Shown piece after piece: positions 61,120 through 64,000 of a stretch of DNA of 64,000 nt (positions are counted from its first letter, which is position 1; every line of letters starts with the position of its first letter). The notes beneath the pieces were generated by a model. The model had not been told where the DNA came from. It did not search any database and saw only the letters and a program-made list of their open reading frames with translations. The stretch lies in contig JADMII010000010.1 of NCBI GenBank assembly GCA_015478665.1, positions 26,679 to 90,678 of the forward strand, given 5' to 3'. A program made the position numbers and the translations under genes. Source of the stretch: Dehalococcoidia bacterium (lineage in GTDB: Bacteria > Chloroflexota > Dehalococcoidia > DSTF01 > JACRBR01).

Positions 61120-61530
61120 TCACGCGACCTCCGGCGGCCGACCGCCATCACCGCGCGCTTCGTGCGGGCTGGCGATCTTCACCTTGTTCAGCACCGTCCC
61201 CCACAGATGTCGCAGCAACGTCGCATCGTCCGCATCGAAGGCGCCCGCCCGAATGCGCTCGACGAGCCGCTCGTTGCGTTCGCCCAGCGCCGCCGCGAAC
61301 GCGCCCTGCCCTTCCGGCATCGGCTCGGCGCCGAGCAGACCGTCGAGCCCACGCCACTCCTCGCGCCGGAAGCCGTCCTCCATCGCCAGCTCGCGGCTGA
61401 CGATGCCGAGCGAGTTCGCCGCAACCTGGAACTGAAAGCGCTCCCAACGGTCTCGCGCATGCGCCTGCCGGTCGCGCATGAACGCCGCCAGCGCGTCGAG
61501 CAGCTCAATCGCCGTCGGCCTATCCTGCAC
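61120..61530 (-). CDS. DUF6285-like protein after the phosphotransferase
   Basis: About 136 residues: DRPTAIELLDALAAFMRDRQAH, FQFQVAANSLGIVSRELAMED, then LVERIRAGAFDADDATLLRHLWGTVLNKVKIASP. These match DUF6285, often next to acyl-CoA dehydrogenase-linked APH-type kinases, as here. GTG 61530 is the likely start, overlapping the upstream gene by 11 bases; ATG 61551 is possible. Confidence 0.82.
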   Translation of the reverse strand: MQDRPTAIELLDALAAFMRDRQAHARDRWERFQFQVAANSLGIVSRELAMEDGFRREEWRGLDGLLGAEPMPEGQGAFAAALGERNERLVERIRAGAFDADDATLLRHLWGTVLNKVKIASPHEARGDGGRPPEVA

Positions 61531-62572
61531 CTGGCACCCGCTCCGCGACACCGCACAGTCGCAGCACCTCGAGCTCCGTCTCCGCCGTCCGCCGGCCGAT
61601 CGCCGCCAGCTCGTGGCTCTCCGTCTGCCCGTCGAGATGCGCCCGCGCTTGCATCATCGTGATCTGGCACCAGCGGATGTTCTGCAGCACCTCCCATACG
61701 GCCACCCGCCGCCGGTCGAGCGCGCGACCACTCGCCCGCTCGTACGCCTGCAGCCACGCCTCGCGCGAGGCGATGCCGCCCGCCTCCAGCGCGTTCGCCC
61801 CGAAGCGCCATACCCGCGTGCAGAGCCACGACACGTCCTCCTCAGGCTCACCGACGTGCGTCCCTTCCCAGTCCAGCACCGACGTCAGGCCTTCCGTGTC
61901 GTACAGCATGTTGCCGATGCGGAAGTCGCCATGCACGACGCACGGCCGATACACCGACCGTGCGATGGCGGCGATCTCCCGGTCGATCCAGCGGAACGCC
62001 CATTCGAGCGCCGGATGCGGGTCGAGCAGGAACGCCCGGTACATCTCCTCCGTCGCGCGGCGCATGTACACGAGCGGGTCGGCGTCGCCCTCAGGGCCGC
62101 GCATGTTCGGCGCCGCCGCCACGTCGCCGGGCGCGATCGCGTGGATCCGCGCGAGATCCTCGGCGAGCTGCGCGATCATCCGGACGCGCGCGGTCGCGAA
62201 CTCAGGTGACGTCACCAACCGCCGCGGGTTCGTATCGCCGGCGACGAGCGCCATCACGAGATAGTCCTCGCCGCCCTCGCAGGCGCCGACGGCGATCGGC
62301 TCCGGGCACCGCACGCCGCGCGCGAAGGCCACCCGCAGCACCTCGAACTCCCGCCGCGTCTTCTCGTGGTCGGCGCGGCCCGCGGGACTCACCCGGACGA
62401 CGACCTCGCGCCCGCCGCCCGCGCCCGTCACGCCGAGCGCCCAGGAGTCGTGCATCGCCCCACCTGCAAGCTTGCGTGGCTCGCCGGCCGCCGCCCCGGC
62501 GCCGAACACGCGGCGCGCCGCTTCGACCGCGACGCCCGCGGTCCCGCCCACGCTCGCTGCTTCGGACATCAT
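61520..62572 (-). CDS. Aminoglycoside phosphotransferase-like (APH) family kinase
   Basis: A 350-residue APH/ChoK-like kinase. N-terminal lobe: DSWALGV, EVVVRVSP. Catalytic loop is CVVHGDFRIGNMLYD and the metal motif VLDWEGTHVGEPEEDVSWL. Such proteins are found with acyl-CoA dehydrogenases and DUF6285; an acyl or hydroxyl group is the supposed substrate, not aminoglycosides. Its ATG overlaps the stop of the LLM gene (TGATG). Confidence 0.88.
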   Translation of the reverse strand: MMSEAASVGGTAGVAVEAARRVFGAGAAAGEPRKLAGGAMHDSWALGVTGAGGGREVVVRVSPAGRADHEKTRREFEVLRVAFARGVRCPEPIAVGACEGGEDYLVMALVAGDTNPRRLVTSPEFATARVRMIAQLAEDLARIHAIAPGDVAAAPNMRGPEGDADPLVYMRRATEEMYRAFLLDPHPALEWAFRWIDREIAAIARSVYRPCVVHGDFRIGNMLYDTEGLTSVLDWEGTHVGEPEEDVSWLCTRVWRFGANALEAGGIASREAWLQAYERASGRALDRRRVAVWEVLQNIRWCQITMMQARAHLDGQTESHELAAIGRRTAETELEVLRLCGVAERVPGAG

Positions 62573-63828
62573 CAGCTCTCGTCGCCCGTGGGCGCCGCGC
62601 CCGGCCGGAAGCCGCCGCCCTGCGCCTCCGCCTGCGCCTGCTGCATCGTCACCGCCATCGCCGCGGCGGCCCGCGGGTCGGCCGTGATCTTCGCCAGCAC
62701 CGCCGCCGATGCGCCGGCCATCAGCTCCTTCTTGTTCTCGGCGACATACGCCGCCGAGCGCTGCTGGCCGTGGGAGTAGCCGTTGACCTCCGGCACGACG
62801 AAGCGCGCGAGCAACTCCCACGAGCGTAGCGTCGCCGCCCGGTCCGCCCAGTCGTGCGCGAAGCCCAGGACCACGCCGAAGCCGCCCGTCACCTCCTGCA
62901 GGTTGCGGATCGCCGTCACCAGCTCGTCCGGCGTGCCGATCACCGCCGCACCGGCGCCCGTCGCGCCGCGGCCCGCCGTCTGCGCCAGCAACTCGTCGGC
63001 GTCCTCGACGCGCGTCGCGCCTGGCCGGCCGAGCACGTCGACGTTGTACTCGTTGTGCCAACGCTGCAGCCCGTCTTTCGCCTCCGCCTCGGCCTGCTTC
63101 CGCGACTCCGCCAGATGCCAGCTCATCAGTACCCGCCAGTGCTTCCGGTCGACGCTCGTGCCGTGCTGCGCAGCCGCCCCCTCGGCGAACGACCACTGCG
63201 TCGGCAGCGCCTGCAGGCCCTCGGCCGACGTCGACGCGATCGAGAGCACGCCGATGCCGTACTTGCCGGCGATCTTCATGCCCGAAGGACTGATCGATGA
63301 CGCCGTCGCCATCGGCAGCTCTTCCTGCAGCGGCAGGATCTGCAACTGGGCGTCGCGCAGCGTGAACCAGTCGCTGTCGTAGCTGAAGCGCTCTTCGCCC
63401 CGCAACAGCCGGATGATCACCCCCAGCGCCTCGTCCTGACGGTCGCGCTGCACCATCGGGTCGATGCCCAGCGTGTGTGCGTCCGACGGCAGCGCCCCCG
63501 GCCCGGAGCCGAACATCGCGCGTCCGCCCGTCATCTGGTCGAGCTGCGCGATGCGCTGTGCGACATTGAACGGGTGATGGTACGGCAGCGAAACGACCCC
63601 CGTGCCGAGCATGATCCGGTGCGTGCGCTGGCCCGCCGCTGCCAGGAACATCTCCGGCGAGGCGATCATCTCCCATCCCGACGAATGGTGCTCGCCGCAC
63701 CAAAACTCATCGAGCCCGAGCCGGTCGAGGTGCGCCGCGAAGTCCAGGTCCCGCTGGAACTGCAGCGCCGGATGCTCACCCAGCGGGTGGTGGGGCGCCA
63801 GGAAGGTACCGAACTTGATTCTGCTCAT
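62572..63828 (-). CDS. LLM-class flavin-dependent oxidoreductase
   Basis: A 418-residue luciferase-like (bacterial luciferase fold) monooxygenase. RIKFGTFLAPHHPLGEHP at the N-terminus, LDEFWCGEHHSSGWEMIASPE, HRIMLGTGVVSLPYHHPFNVAQRIAQLDQMTGGRAMFGSGPG are family-typical. Uses reduced flavin to oxidise an unknown substrate. I take the second ATG (63828), since GGAGAG lies at better spacing; the first is at 63831. First gene of the LLM-APH-DUF6285 run. Confidence 0.9.
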   Translation of the reverse strand: MSRIKFGTFLAPHHPLGEHPALQFQRDLDFAAHLDRLGLDEFWCGEHHSSGWEMIASPEMFLAAAGQRTHRIMLGTGVVSLPYHHPFNVAQRIAQLDQMTGGRAMFGSGPGALPSDAHTLGIDPMVQRDRQDEALGVIIRLLRGEERFSYDSDWFTLRDAQLQILPLQEELPMATASSISPSGMKIAGKYGIGVLSIASTSAEGLQALPTQWSFAEGAAAQHGTSVDRKHWRVLMSWHLAESRKQAEAEAKDGLQRWHNEYNVDVLGRPGATRVEDADELLAQTAGRGATGAGAAVIGTPDELVTAIRNLQEVTGGFGVVLGFAHDWADRAATLRSWELLARFVVPEVNGYSHGQQRSAAYVAENKKELMAGASAAVLAKITADPRAAAAMAVTMQQAQAEAQGGGFRPGAAPTGDES

Positions 63829-63953
63829 CATCGCTCTCCGCTCGCTCGACAGCGCCGCGAACGACGCTCGGCCATCGCCCGCCGCCGGTGGTACGGAGAA
63901 TGGTATGCAATGCTCGCGCAAGGGGATACGCCGCCCGGCGTGGATTGTTGGTG

Positions 63954-63997
63954 TTCCGAGATTCTGTCCTCACTAACTGTTCTGTGATTTTGTCCTC
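63954..63997 (-). repeat. Possible IS terminal repeats at the right edge
   Basis: Minus strand from 63997: GAGGACAAAATCACAGAA, and again GAGGACAGAATCTCGGAA ending at 63954 (15 of 18 identical, 26-bp period). Tandem end repeats are typical of IS21-like elements. The element itself would lie beyond base 64000. Confidence 0.4.
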
Positions 63998-64000
63998 TCA

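Overview
The window is GC-rich, densely packed bacterial chromosome carrying a clearly foreign, visibly more AT-rich insert of about 10.2 kb at 49221-59514. Gene content suggests a Chloroflexota genome, perhaps a Dehalococcoidia-like lineage: a small LuxR-type HTH protein, a thiolase/DUF35 pair, a tungsten AOR with TupABC, LLM flavin and APH-like genes, and many short alanine/threonine-rich lipoproteins. This assignment is inference; no rRNA is present. Layout, left to right. 1-4783: partial PA-domain peptidase lipoprotein, small membrane proteins, a DUF192 protein and a translationally coupled thiolase/DUF35 pair. 4800-5374: remnant of a broken gene. 5717-7738: tungsten aldehyde:ferredoxin oxidoreductase with an unusual coiled-coil insertion. 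7892-12278: leftward run (thpR, amidohydrolase, lipoprotein, aminotransferase, enoyl-CoA hydratase). 12430-15124: overlapping rightward run ppa-rdgB-moaA-moaC. 15133-21163: esterase and a sulfur/cysteine block (Rrf2 regulator, two cysteine synthases, a carrier-E1 fusion, a second sulfur carrier, a VOC protein). 21368-27318: leftward rpsF-ssb-rpsR-parvulin-hom-coiled coil-thrC, with a near-consensus promoter and a leader hairpin before rpsF. 28575-31481: tungstate transporter tupABC behind a long palindrome. Together tupABC, moaA/moaC and AOR supply transport, cofactor synthesis and user enzyme for tungstopterin. 31648-49080: housekeeping genes (GDPD, YjbQ, cupredoxin, PmbA, ComF, LuxR-HTH/clpP, HAD, lspA, rluD, priA, rplS), a secreted esterase, a glycosyltransferase and a secreted repeat protein. 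59726-63828: methyltransferase, DUF6391 protein, and an LLM oxidoreductase/phosphotransferase/DUF6285-like run. The insert at 49221-59514 is the most interesting part. It is bounded by two exact 76-bp copies of a tRNA-Arg(UCU) gene. A tyrosine integrase lies next to the left copy. Inside are an archaeo-eukaryotic-type primase fused to a RecA-like ATPase (a replication protein), a cluster of TTGGCAGAA repeats, an XRE repressor with a palindrome in its own promoter, a PD-(D/E)XK-like nuclease candidate, and several small zinc-ribbon and unknown ORFs. I see no capsid, relaxase or conjugation gene. An IS1182-family element (56666-58111, 4-bp CTAG duplication) has cut the primase gene near its 3' end; removing it restores one 664-residue frame. 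The insert is best read as an integrative, autonomously replicating or helper-dependent element of a type I cannot match to a named family.
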